Below the pieces are notes generated by a model. That model saw only the letters and a program-made list of their open reading frames with translations. It was not told where the DNA came from and searched no databases. Of a stretch of DNA of 64,000 nt, positions 48,020 through 61,013 are shown piece after piece; position 1 is the stretch's first letter; each line of letters starts with the position of its first letter. Location of the stretch: assembly GCA_016868295.1 (NCBI GenBank), contig VGHJ01000004.1:32163-96162 (forward strand). Direction: 5' to 3'. The DNA comes from Betaproteobacteria bacterium (lineage in GTDB: Bacteria > Pseudomonadota > Gammaproteobacteria > Burkholderiales > Rhodocyclaceae). A program made the translations under genes and the position numbers.

Positions 48020-48975
48020 CGCCCTACGTCGCGCCCGCCTGGCTGCCCGGCGGCCATGCGCAGACCATCTGGCCGGTCGCCCGCAAGCCGGCGCCGCCGC
48101 CCTATCGCCGCGAGCGCTGGGAGACGCCCGACGGCGACTTCATCGACGTCGACTGGCTGGCGACGCCCGAGGAGGCCGGCGCCCCGCTGGTCATTCTCTT
48201 CCACGGACTCGAGGGCAGCTCGTCCAGCCACTACGCCGGCGCCCTCATGCGCGCGCTGGCCGCGCGCGGCTGGGGCGGCGCCGTGCCGCACTTCCGCGGC
48301 TGCTCGGGCGAGCCGAACCGCCTGCCGCGCGCCTACCATTCGGGCGATTCCGCCGAGATCGACTGGGTCCTGCGGCGCATGCGCGCACTGTTCCCGCAGC
48401 GGCGCATCTTCGCCGCCGGGGTATCCCTCGGCGGCAATGCACTGCTGAAGTGGGCGGGGGAACGGGAGCAGGCCGCGCGCGACGTCGTGCAGGCGCTGGC
48501 CGGCGTCTGCGCGCCGCTCGACCTCACCGCCGCCGGCCGCGCGCTGGAGCGGGGCTTCAGCCGCGTCTATGCGAAAAATTTTCTCGTCACGCTGAAGGCG
48601 AACTCGGCGGCCAAGCTGGCGCGCCATCCGGGCCTCTTCGACGCCGCGCGCATGCGCTCGGCGCGCACGCTCTACGAATTCGACGACGTCGTCACCGCCC
48701 CGGTGCACGGCTTCCGCGATGCCGACGATTACTGGCTGCGCGCCAGCAGCAAGCCCTGGCTCGGCGGCATCCGCCTGCCGGCGCTGGTGCTGAACGCCCT
48801 GAACGATCCCTTCCTGCCGCGCGCGGCCCTGCCCGCCGCGCAAGAGGTCGCCGCCACGGTCACGCTCGACTATCCGGCCGGCGGCGGCCATGTCGGCTTC
48901 GTCGCCGGCGCCTTCCCCGGCCGTCTCGACTGGCTGCCGCAGCGATTGCTGTCTTTCTTTGATCGCGCGGGATGA
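48016..48975 (+). CDS. YheT family alpha/beta hydrolase
   Basis: A 319-residue hydrolase of the YheT/EMB8 type. It opens APAWLPGGHAQTIWP; the oxyanion region is FHGLEGSSSSHY; the nucleophile elbow is GVSLGGNALLKW; the late His is in AGGGHVGFV. The TTG start at 48016 overlaps the previous stop. Relatives are esterases of uncertain substrate. Confidence 0.88.
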   Translation: MTPYVAPAWLPGGHAQTIWPVARKPAPPPYRRERWETPDGDFIDVDWLATPEEAGAPLVILFHGLEGSSSSHYAGALMRALAARGWGGAVPHFRGCSGEPNRLPRAYHSGDSAEIDWVLRRMRALFPQRRIFAAGVSLGGNALLKWAGEREQAARDVVQALAGVCAPLDLTAAGRALERGFSRVYAKNFLVTLKANSAAKLARHPGLFDAARMRSARTLYEFDDVVTAPVHGFRDADDYWLRASSKPWLGGIRLPALVLNALNDPFLPRAALPAAQEVAATVTLDYPAGGGHVGFVAGAFPGRLDWLPQRLLSFFDRAG

Positions 48976-49010
48976 TGGGATAATGGCGGCTACTTGATAA
49001 GGACCCCGCC

Positions 49011-50387
49011 ATGAAAATCCCCGCTCCCGAAATCTTCAAGGCCTACGACATCCGCGGCATCGTCGGCAGGACGCTGACGCGCGATTCGGTTTATTCCATC
49101 GGCCGCGCCATCGGCTCCGAAGCGCGCGAGCGGCGCGTGAAGACCGTCGTCGTCGGCCGCGACGGCCGCCTCTCCGGGCCGGAACTGTCGCGCGCGCTGA
49201 TGGAGGGCATCTGCGCCTCGGGCGTCGACGTCGCCGACATCGGCATGGTGCCGACGCCGCTCGGCTACTTCGCCGCGCATCACCTGAAGACCGGCAGCGC
49301 GGTGATGGTCACCGGCAGCCACAATCCGCCCGACTACAACGGCTTCAAGATCATGCTCGCCGGCGACACCCTGCACAGCACGGCCATCACCGCCTTGCGC
49401 ACGCGTCTCGTCGAGGGCCGCCTGGCCGAGGGCCAGGGCCGCATCAAGGCGGTGGACGTGCGCCAGGACTACCTCGACCGCATCGTCTCCGACGTCAAGC
49501 TGGCGCGACCGATGAAGATCGTGGTCGACTGCGGCAACGGCGTCGCCGGCGCCGTCGCGCCCGAGCTCTTCCGCCGCATGGGCTGCGAACTGGTCGAGCT
49601 GTTTTGCGAAGTGGATGGCAACTTCCCCAACCACCACCCCGACCCCTCCAAGCCCGACAACCTGAAGGACGTCGTCCGCACCCTGCGGGAGACCGACGCC
49701 GAGCTGGGCCTCGCCTTCGACGGCGACGGCGACCGCCTCGGCGTGGTGACCAAGGACGGCGAGATCGTCTACCCCGACCGCCAGCTCATGCTCTTCGCCG
49801 CCGACGTGCTGACGCGCAATCCCGGCGCGCAGATCCTCTACGACGTGAAATGCTCGCGCAACCTGGCACGCTCGATCCGCCACCAGGGCGGCCAGCCGGT
49901 GATGTGGATGACCGGGCACGCCCTGATCAAAGCGAAATTGAAGGAAACCGGCGCCCCGCTCGCCGGCGAGATGAGCGGCCACACCTTCTTCAAGGAGCGC
50001 TGGTACGGCTTCGACGACGGCCTCTACGCCGGCGCCCGCCTGCTCGAGATCGTCTCGCGCTGGAAGGACGCCAACTGGCCGCTCAAGCACCTGCCCGACG
50101 CCGTGTCCACACCGGAGATCAACCTGAAGATGCAGGAAGGCGAGCCGCATGCCCTTATCGCCGAGCTGCAGAAGACGGCGCGCTTCGAGGGCGCGCAGGA
50201 GATCGTCACCCTCGACGGCCTGCGCGTCGAGTATGCCGACGGCTTCGGCCTGATGCGCGCCTCCAACACCACGCCGGTGCTGGTGCTGCGCTTCGAGGCG
50301 GACGACGCCGCGGCACTCTCGCGCATCCAGGCCGATTTCCGCCGCGTGCTGCGCCAGGCGCGGCCGGACCTGCTGCAGTCCTTCTAG
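49011..50387 (+). CDS. Phosphomannomutase/phosphoglucomutase
   Basis: A 458-residue alpha-D-phosphohexomutase of the AlgC/ManB type. The phosphoserine loop is VTGSHNPPDYNG, the metal loop is AFDGDGDRLG, and the sugar-binding loop is GEMSGHTFF. It would make mannose-1-P or glucose-1-P for surface polysaccharides, consistent with the nearby waaF. Confidence 0.94.
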   Translation: MKIPAPEIFKAYDIRGIVGRTLTRDSVYSIGRAIGSEARERRVKTVVVGRDGRLSGPELSRALMEGICASGVDVADIGMVPTPLGYFAAHHLKTGSAVMVTGSHNPPDYNGFKIMLAGDTLHSTAITALRTRLVEGRLAEGQGRIKAVDVRQDYLDRIVSDVKLARPMKIVVDCGNGVAGAVAPELFRRMGCELVELFCEVDGNFPNHHPDPSKPDNLKDVVRTLRETDAELGLAFDGDGDRLGVVTKDGEIVYPDRQLMLFAADVLTRNPGAQILYDVKCSRNLARSIRHQGGQPVMWMTGHALIKAKLKETGAPLAGEMSGHTFFKERWYGFDDGLYAGARLLEIVSRWKDANWPLKHLPDAVSTPEINLKMQEGEPHALIAELQKTARFEGAQEIVTLDGLRVEYADGFGLMRASNTTPVLVLRFEADDAAALSRIQADFRRVLRQARPDLLQSF

Positions 50388-50390
50388 GGC

Positions 50391-51503
50391 GTGTCCCGGC
50401 CGGCGACCGCGTGGCGGGACCCCAAGCGCCGCCTCTGGCTGCTCGGCACGCTGGTGCCGCCCTGCATGCCGCTCGCCGGCTATGGCCTGTTCCTCGCCAG
50501 CGGCCACGGCGCGTGGCTGTGGACCCAGCCGCTGTTCATTCATCTCGTCCTGCCCCTGCTCGACTGGCTGATCGGCGCCGACCGGAGCAATCCGCCCGAG
50601 GAGGCCGTGCGCCGGCTCGAGGACGACGTCTATTACCGCGCGATCGTCGCGCTCTACGTGCCGCTGCACTACGGCGTGTTCCTCTGGGGCCTGTGGCTGC
50701 TCGCCACGGCCGAGCTGGCCCTGGTCGATCAGATGGGCCTGGCGCTGTCGCTGGGCGCGGTGGGCGGCATCGGCATCAACGCCGCCCACGAGCTCGGCCA
50801 CAAGCACCCGGCCTGGGAACGCTGGCTGGCCAAGATCGCCCTGGCGCCGGTCGCCTACGGGCATTTCTGCGTCGAGCACAATCGCGGCCACCACGCCAAC
50901 GTCGCCACGCCGCAGGACCCGGCCAGCGCGCGACACGGCGAAGGCTTCTGGCGCTTTCTGCCGCGCACCGTGCTGGGCAGCCTGCGCTCGGCCTGGGCCA
51001 TCGAGGCGCGCACGCTGGCGCGGCGCGGGCATGAGCCCTGGCACTGGGGCAACCAGAACCTGCAGGCCTGGAGCCTCACCCTGCTGCTCTGGTCGGCCTG
51101 CCTCGCCTGGCTCGGCCCGGACATCCTGCCCTGGCTGGTCTTGCAGGCCGTGTATGGCATCTCGCTCCTCGAGGTCGTCAACTACGTCGAGCATTACGGC
51201 CTGCTGCGGCGCAGGCAGGCCGACGGCCTTTTCGAGCGCTGCCGCCCGGAGCATTCGTGGAACAGCAACCATGTCGTGACCAACCTGATGCTGTTCAACC
51301 TGCAGCGGCATTCCGACCACCACGCCCATCCGACGCGCCGCTACCAGGCGCTGCGCCATTTCCCGCAGGCGCCGCAACTGCCCTCCGGCTACGCCTCGAT
51401 GATCACCCTGGCCTATCTGCCGCCGCTGTGGTTCGCCGTCATGGATCCGCGCCTCACCGCCCATTACGGCGGCGACCTGACGCTGGCCAACCGCATGCCT
51501 TAA
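50391..51503 (+). CDS. AlkB-like membrane alkane monooxygenase
   Basis: A 370-residue membrane diiron enzyme. It has several hydrophobic spans and the His clusters NAAHELGHK, EHNRGHHANV and LQRHSDHHAHP, with the NYVEHYGLL motif of AlkB. Full set of ligands, so probably active on medium-chain alkanes or related hydrocarbons with O2. The GTG start lies 3 bp after the mutase stop. No rubredoxin gene is adjacent. An O2-dependent enzyme implies the host is facultative. Confidence 0.85.
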   Translation: MSRPATAWRDPKRRLWLLGTLVPPCMPLAGYGLFLASGHGAWLWTQPLFIHLVLPLLDWLIGADRSNPPEEAVRRLEDDVYYRAIVALYVPLHYGVFLWGLWLLATAELALVDQMGLALSLGAVGGIGINAAHELGHKHPAWERWLAKIALAPVAYGHFCVEHNRGHHANVATPQDPASARHGEGFWRFLPRTVLGSLRSAWAIEARTLARRGHEPWHWGNQNLQAWSLTLLLWSACLAWLGPDILPWLVLQAVYGISLLEVVNYVEHYGLLRRRQADGLFERCRPEHSWNSNHVVTNLMLFNLQRHSDHHAHPTRRYQALRHFPQAPQLPSGYASMITLAYLPPLWFAVMDPRLTAHYGGDLTLANRMP

Positions 51504-51533
51504 GTATCGGCCCGGGCTGCCGATAATTCCGGC

Positions 51534-52126
51534 ATGACGCTCCCTGCCCAGGACATCTTCATCGGCCGCCAGCCGATCCTCGACCGCGACCAGCAGGTCT
51601 ACGCCTACGAGCTGCTGTTCCGCCGCGGCACGCAGAACAGTGCGGAGGTCACCGACGCCCTTGCGCTGCTGCCGAAGGAGAAGTTCGTGCTCGAGGTGCT
51701 GGAGACGGTCGAGCTCACGCCGGACGTCGTCAGGCGCTGCCGCGCGCTGAAGGACATGGGCTACACCCTGGCGCTCGACGATTTCGTGCGGCTGGAGGAG
51801 CAGCACCGGCCGCTGCTGGAAATGGCCGACATCGTCAAGGTCGAACTGATGGGCATGGACGATGCCGCGCTGCGGCAGACGGTGGCGGCGCTGCGCCCCT
51901 GGCCGGTCACGCTGCTGGCGGAATAGGTGGACAGCGATGCGCAGGCGCGCTTCTGCCGCGAACTGGGTTTTTCCCTCTTCCAGGGCTATTACTTCGCCAA
52001 GCCGGCCATCATTGCCGGCAAGCAGCTGTCGCATTCCGAACTGTCGCTGATCCGCCTGCTCGGCCTGCTGCTCGACGAGGCCGACACGCCGCAACTGGAG
52101 GCCGTCTTCAAGCAGGAGCCGGGGCT
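51534..52126 (+). pseudogene. EAL-HDOD signalling protein, inactivated
   Basis: The frame opens IFIGRQPILDRDQQVYAYEL, typical of EAL-HDOD (YuxH) proteins, and runs to LLAE, where a TAG at 51924 takes the place of a Lys codon (family motif LLAEKVD). The same frame continues without shift (VDSDAQARFCRELGFSLFQGYYFAKP) to the start of the HDOD domain (EAVFKQEPGL), where an IS481-family fragment replaces the rest. Two independent lesions make it a pseudogene. Most of the EAL-like part survives before the stop. Confidence 0.85.
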
Positions 52127-52160
52127 GACTCCCTGCGCGGCTGCAGCCGCGCAGGGAGTC
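52127..52160. repeat. Perfect 34-bp palindrome at the IS junction
   Basis: Two 17-base halves (GACTCCCTGCGCGGCTG and its complement) meet without a loop. It falls within the transposase reading frame as GLTPCAAAAAQGV and at the exact point where EAL-HDOD similarity ends. Confidence 0.85.
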
Positions 52161-52313
52161 AAACCTCGTTCGGTCATGTCCAGCACCATTTCCAGTCGAC
52201 GGACAAAAGTGAGTCGGGCATTCTTATGCGTGTTCATTCGGCTGATCTCCTGAGAGTAGTTGGTCGGTTCGCACCTCCAAGTCTCTCAGACTCAGTCCGA
52301 ATGAACAGAAACA
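52127..52313 (-). mobile_element. IS481-family insertion sequence remnant (transposase N-terminus)
   Basis: On the reverse strand, ATG at 52237 opens MNTHKNARLTFVRRLEMVLD and continues MTERGLTPCAAAAAQGVS, the start of an IS481-type transposase; similarity is lost after about 38 residues. The outer end TGTTTCTGTTCATTCGGACT, finishing near 52313, resembles the TGT-starting terminal repeat of this family. Only the 5' end of the element is left. Confidence 0.7.
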
Positions 52314-52332
52314 ACCTATTGGGCCATCACAG

Positions 52333-52926
52333 CTAGCTGACGGCCTTCAGGATCAGCGGCTTCGCCGTCTCGGGGAGGCTGACTTTTCCGGCGAGGACGA
52401 AATCGCGCGCCTCCTTCGACATCTTCTGCCAGGTCTTGCGGATGATGTCGAGCCACTTCGCCTCGTCGTACTCCGGGTGCTGGGCGGCGAAGCCGGCGAT
52501 GTAGTGCTCGAGAAAGACGAGGTCGGTAACGTCCTCGAGCAGTTGCGTCTCGGCGTTCACCTTGAGGCCCTTCTTGCCGACGGCGGCCTTGACGCGCTCG
52601 ATGGTCCCGGCGTCGTAGCCGTGCTCCGCCATGATGCGGCCGGCGGTCTCGGCGTGGAACCTGTAGAGGCCGGTGCGCCACTGCAGGTAGCCCTGGCGGT
52701 CCATCGGATAGCTCGAACGCGGCGTCCTCCAGCGCTGGATGTGCTGGGCGCGCACGGCGAGCCGCACCGCCTCCGAGGCGTCCGGCGCGAAGCGCGCCAG
52801 CATGGCGCTCATGCGCCGCGCGTAGAGCAACTCCTTCGGCTGGCCCTCGTCGCGGTTCGGATCCTCGGCGTTGGCGGCGTCGAAGGCGGCGACGGTAGCG
52901 TCGAAGCGTTTTGGGTCTGCTATCAC
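52333..52926 (-). CDS. DUF4202 family protein
   Basis: A 197-residue protein with SYPMDRQGYLQWRTGLYRFH and LLEDVTDLVFLEHYIAGFAA, features of DUF4202, an all-helical family of unknown function found in proteobacteria and fungi. I chose the GTG at 52926, which overlaps the NUDIX stop by one base and gives VIADPKRFDATVAAFDAAN. Copy 12 of the dispersed repeat encodes the C-terminus (GKVSLPETAKP). Confidence 0.75.
   Translation of the reverse strand: MIADPKRFDATVAAFDAANAEDPNRDEGQPKELLYARRMSAMLARFAPDASEAVRLAVRAQHIQRWRTPRSSYPMDRQGYLQWRTGLYRFHAETAGRIMAEHGYDAGTIERVKAAVGKKGLKVNAETQLLEDVTDLVFLEHYIAGFAAQHPEYDEAKWLDIIRKTWQKMSKEARDFVLAGKVSLPETAKPLILKAVS
52363..52386 (-). repeat. Dispersed bipartite repeat, copy 12
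   Basis: On the reverse strand: AAAGTCAG, spacer CCTCCCCGAG, ACGGCG. It is sense to the DUF4202 gene and encodes KVSLPETA near its C-terminus, nearly the same peptide as copy 1. Confidence 0.82.
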
Positions 52927-53411
52927 TAAGTTCTCCTTGCCAGCCAGTCGCGGATCGCCAGCCCCGTGCCGAAGTCCCACGGACGCAGTTTTTCCGGCGG
53001 AATGAGGCGGAACTCGGCGAGTTCCTCGTTCAACACGATCTCGCCCTCGGCCACGACGTGGAAGGCGAGGATGAGTTCGTTCTTGCGCTGGAAGGGGTAG
53101 AGGCCGATCAGGCTGACGGCGCGCGCCTCCAGCGCCAGTTCCTCCTTCACTTCGCGCGCCACCGCCCCTTCGGGCGTCTCGTCGCGCTCGAGGAAGCCGG
53201 TGACGAGGCCGAACATCTTCTCCGGCCAGGCATGGTTGCGCGCCAGCACGACGAGGCCGTCGCGCTCGACCAGCCCCGCCACCACGGGTATGGGATTGTC
53301 CCAGAAGACATAGCCGCAGGCGGCGTCGGGGCAGGCGCGCCGCAGCACCCCTCCGACATCGCGCTCGGCAAGGCCCGTCCCGCAGCGAAGGCAATACGCG
53401 GCTTCGCTCAT
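52926..53411 (-). CDS. NUDIX hydrolase with N-terminal zinc ribbon
   Basis: A 161-residue protein. The four-Cys zinc ribbon (CLRCG then CPDAACG) is like that of NudC. The Nudix box is GFLERDETPEGAVAREVKEE. NudC-type enzymes hydrolyse NADH or decap NAD-RNA, but this one is shorter than NudC and lacks its N-terminal domain. Overlaps the genes on both sides. Confidence 0.85.
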   Translation of the reverse strand: MSEAAYCLRCGTGLAERDVGGVLRRACPDAACGYVFWDNPIPVVAGLVERDGLVVLARNHAWPEKMFGLVTGFLERDETPEGAVAREVKEELALEARAVSLIGLYPFQRKNELILAFHVVAEGEIVLNEELAEFRLIPPEKLRPWDFGTGLAIRDWLARRT

Positions 53412-53769
53412 GCCGCCGCGTAGAGCGCCGAAGCGTCCATGTAGATGCGGTAGTCGCGCACCCGGTCGCCTTCCATCCGGAACACGTTGGCGAAGGGCAC
53501 CGTCAGGGTGGAGCCGTCGTGGCGGGTGTAGGTGACTTCGCCGCGGCAGATCAGGACCTCGCCCGCCTGCCAGGCGTCCGGCACGCTGTGCGACAGGGCA
53601 CGGATGCCGGAAAAGAAGCCGGCCACGAAATCGCGGATGGCGGCGCGCCCCTCGACCGCCGGCAGGTTGCCGAAGACGAAGCGCGCATCCTCGGCGAGAA
53701 AGCCGCCGAAGGCCGCGTCGTCCTGGCGATCGATGGCCGCGAAGAGATCGGCGATCCAGTCGCGCAGGA

Positions 53770-53773
<4 letters not shown>
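53408..53773 (-). CDS. SnoaL-like NTF2-fold protein
   Basis: A 121-residue protein: [20 protein letters not shown], then [20 protein letters not shown], typical of SnoaL/limonene-epoxide-hydrolase-like proteins. Overlaps the NUDIX start and the alaS stop by 4 bp each. No substrate can be assigned. Confidence 0.82.
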
Positions 53774-56391
<2,618 letters not shown>

Positions 56392-56452
56392 GGCAAATGG
56401 GAAGCCTATGCGCCCCGTGGGCGCAAAAGAGAGGATTTTATCATCGCAGGAA

Positions 56453-56476
56453 AAAGTCAGCCGCTGTGGGACGGCA
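56453..56476 (+). repeat. Dispersed bipartite repeat, copy 13
   Basis: AAAGTCAG, spacer CCGCTGTGGG, ACGGCA (last base differs). It overlaps the 3' end of the frameshifted kinase and the gap upstream of alaS. Confidence 0.75.
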
Positions 56477-58657
56477 CGGGAGCAAGCGGGAGGGTGAAGT
56501 GAAAGGTGGCGCCCTGGTCCGGCATGCCCTCGGCCCAGACGCGGCCGCCGTGGCGCTGCACGATGCGCGCGACGATGGCGAGCCCGACGCCGGTGCCCTC
56601 GAAGGCGCTGTCGCGGTGCAGGCGCTGGAAGACATGGAACAGCTTGTTGGCGTAGGCCATGTCGAAGCCGGCGCCGTTGTCGCGGACGAAGAAATGCGCT
56701 TCGCCCGCCACGACCGTGCCGCCGGCCTCGATCACCGCCTGCTCGCGCTGACGCGTGTACTTCAGCGCATTGGAGAGCAGATTCGACCACACCTGGCGCA
56801 CCAGGCTGCGGTCGGCCATGGCCCGGGGCATGTCGCCGATGCGCACGTCGACCCTGCGCCCGGCGCCCGCCTCGGACTGCTCGGCGAGGATTTCGCGCGC
56901 CAGGCTCGCCATGTCGATGGGAACGCGCTTCAGCTCGGCGCGGCCGATGCGCGCGAAGTCGAGCAGGTCGTCGATGATCTCGCCCATGCGGATGGCGTTG
57001 CTGACGATGCGCTCGAGCTGGGCGCGGCCCTCGGCGCCGATCTGGACGGCGTAGTCCTCCTCGATCACGCGGGCATAGCCGGCAATGGCGCGCAGCGGCG
57101 AGCGCAGGTCGTGCGAGACGGAGTAGCTGAAGCTCTCCAGCTCGCGCAGCGCCGCCTCCAGTTCGGCGGTGCGCTCCTTGACGCGGTGCTCGAGGGCCAC
57201 GTTGAGATTGCGGATTTCCTCCTCGACGCGGCGCTGGTCGCTGATGTCGCGCACGATGGAAATCAGGCAGGGCATGCCGGCGATGTCGATGAGGACGGTG
57301 GAGGTGACCACGTCGCGCAGGCCGCCGCCGCGATGCCTGAGCGCAAACTCGTAGCCGGTGATGCTGCCTCGCCGCTCACCTCCTCGATGAAGTCGCGGCA
57401 CTGCTCGGGGCGGACCCAGACCCCCAGCTCCGCCGTCGTGCGGCCGACCGACTCGTCGCGCGAGTAGCCCAGCAGGCGCTCGTAGCTCTCGTTGAAATCG
57501 AGGACCATGCCGTCCTCCAGGCGTGCGATGAGGATGCCGTCCGGGCTAGCATGGAAGACCTTGGCGAATTTCTCCTCGGACAGCTTGAGCTTCGTCTCCC
57601 GCTCCTGCAGCGTCCTCAGCAAACCGTTGAAGGACTCGGCCAGTTCGCCGATCTCGTCGTTGCGCCGCGGCAGGGGCGGCAGGGACCGGTCGGCGCGCCC
57701 GCCCAGCCGCTTGAGGTGGCGCGTCAGGCGTTCGACCGGCTGCACCAGCAGGCCGGCGAACAGCCAGGCGCAGAGCAGGCTGGCGCCGAGCGCAAGCAGG
57801 GTGAAAACGAGGAGACGGTTGCGCGACTCCGTGATCGGCTGGTCGACTTCCGCCATGGGATAGGCCGCCGCGACAAACCAGTTCACCGATTTCAGCTGGC
57901 TGAAGCTCATCAGGGCGCTCTGGCCGCTGCTGTCGGTGCCGAGGAGCGTGCCCTCGAACCCCTCTTCGGCGCGATCCGCTGCCGGATTCGCTCCGTGCGG
58001 CGGCGCCGGCGCAAGGATGTGCGTGGCGTCGGGATGCAGCACGATGGTGCGGTCGCGCGTTGCGATATACATGTAGCCTGAACGGCCGATGCTGCTGCGC
58101 GCCTGGCTGAAGACGCGGTGATGCAGCAGGTTGAAGCTGCAATTCATTACCAGGAAGAGCCGGCCCCGGTCATCGAAGCGCGGTACGGCCACCGCGACCA
58201 CGGGCATGCCGCTGATTTCCCCGCGGAAGGGCCGGGAGATGGCCGGCTCGTGCGTTTCCAGCACTTTGCGGAAATAGTCGCGATTCGAGAAGTTGACGTT
58301 GCCGAGGGGAGGCTGCAGGGGGTACTGCGCCAGGGCGCGTCCGTCGGGCGCGACGGCAATGCAAAGGTGTATCGGCCCCATCGGCATAGGCAGCAGACCC
58401 ATGTGGCGCTCCAGCGCAACGACCGAGCCCAGCGCGGCGTCGGGCAGGCTCGCCGCCACGGCGCGCGTCGTCGCCACGACATCGTTCAGATCGCTGTCGA
58501 TGTCGCCAGCGGCGTAGCTCGCCAACGCATGCAGCTGCTGCGACATGCCGGTGCGGACCGTCTCGCGCATGCCGAGCCAGGACAGCCAGGCCGCCACCAG
58601 CACCAGCCCGGCGAGGACGGCGGCAAGCCCGAGCGCAAGCTTGGCTCTCACGCGCAT
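56457..58657 (-). pseudogene. Frameshifted sensor histidine kinase (dCache-HAMP-PAS-HisKA-HATPase)
   Basis: The 5' frame (from ATG 58657) gives a signal-anchor, a periplasmic dCache sensor (NFSNRDYFRKVLETHEPAISRP), a second span, HAMP and the first half of a PAS domain. After about 57390 the match moves to a second frame, which carries GSITGYEF, the PAC end, then HisKA ([18 protein letters not shown]), the N box [10 protein letters not shown] and the G boxes DNGAGFD and GTGVGLAIV to 56457. A single-base indel near 57375-57390 joins the two. It may be a real mutation, an assembly error or a split gene. Both halves are otherwise undamaged, which argues the lesion is recent or artefactual. Confidence 0.8.
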
Positions 58658-58786
58658 GGCGGCTTCCCGGCGGAACGGATCAGGGGTGTCATCGTCGAAT
58701 GGCGGACGGTCTGTTACGGGCTACTATAGCGTTTACGGCGGTTCCGCTACGTTCTTGACCTTCATCCCCCAGGAGGCCGCAACGTC

Positions 58787-60274
<1,488 letters not shown>

Positions 60275-60280
60275 GCCGGA

Positions 60281-61009
60281 TCACTCCGCCCAGCCGGGCA
60301 GCAGGTCGATGCGATCGGTGAACACCGCCGCCACGCCCGCGCGCAGCAGCGTCACGGCCTCCTCGGGATCGTTGACCGTGTAGACGAGGAGGGGCACGCC
60401 GGCCGCCCGCGCCTCGTCGAGCAGCCGCGCGCTGAAATGGTCCCGGCTGCAATGCAGGGTGGCGCAGCCCAGCCGGCGCAGGATGGCCAGCCAGTCCGCC
60501 GGCGGCGCTTCGGTGAGCAGCCCCCGCGGCAGCGCCGGCGCGGCGGTGCGCGCCGCCTCCAGCGCCGCCAGCGAGAACGAGGACAGCAAAGGCGGCTGGC
60601 TGCCGCGCCAGACCTCGGCCGCGCGCACGGCCACCCTGCGGCCGGTCTCGGCATCCGTTCCAAGGGAGGGCTTGATCTCGACGTTCGCCCACAGGCCGAG
60701 CGCGAGGCACAGCTCGGCCGCGTCGCCGAAGGCCGGCAGCGGCTCGCCGGCGAACTGCGTCGAATGACGGCTGCCGGCATCCAGCCGCGCCAGTTCGGCG
60801 TCGCTCGTCTCGGCGACGCGGCCTTGCCCGTCGGTGGTGCGCTCCAAGGTTTCGTCGTGGATGAGGATGGGCGTGCCGTCGCCCGAGAGCATGACGTCGA
60901 ACTCGACGCCGCGGCAGCCTTGCGCCGCCGCCACGCGCAGGCCGGCAAGCGTATTCTCCGGCGCCAGGATGCCGCCGCAGCGGTGGGCGATGACGCGCGG
61001 AATGGCCAC
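60281..61009 (-). CDS. ugpQ: Glycerophosphodiester phosphodiesterase
   Basis: A 242-residue TIM-barrel enzyme that releases sn-glycerol-3-phosphate from phospholipid headgroups. Active-site motifs are VIAHRCGGILAPENTLAG, GVEFDVMLS and IHDETLERTTDG. It follows ugpB by 4 bp. With convergent glpK it suggests a small glycerol-phosphate locus. Confidence 0.93.
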   Translation of the reverse strand: MAIPRVIAHRCGGILAPENTLAGLRVAAAQGCRGVEFDVMLSGDGTPILIHDETLERTTDGQGRVAETSDAELARLDAGSRHSTQFAGEPLPAFGDAAELCLALGLWANVEIKPSLGTDAETGRRVAVRAAEVWRGSQPPLLSSFSLAALEAARTAAPALPRGLLTEAPPADWLAILRRLGCATLHCSRDHFSARLLDEARAAGVPLLVYTVNDPEEAVTLLRAGVAAVFTDRIDLLPGWAE

Positions 61010-61013
61010 GCGC

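Noticed and set aside
52200..52225. AAAGTGAGTC near the IS remnant as a degenerate copy of the dispersed element
   Set aside because: One core base differs and there is no second arm.
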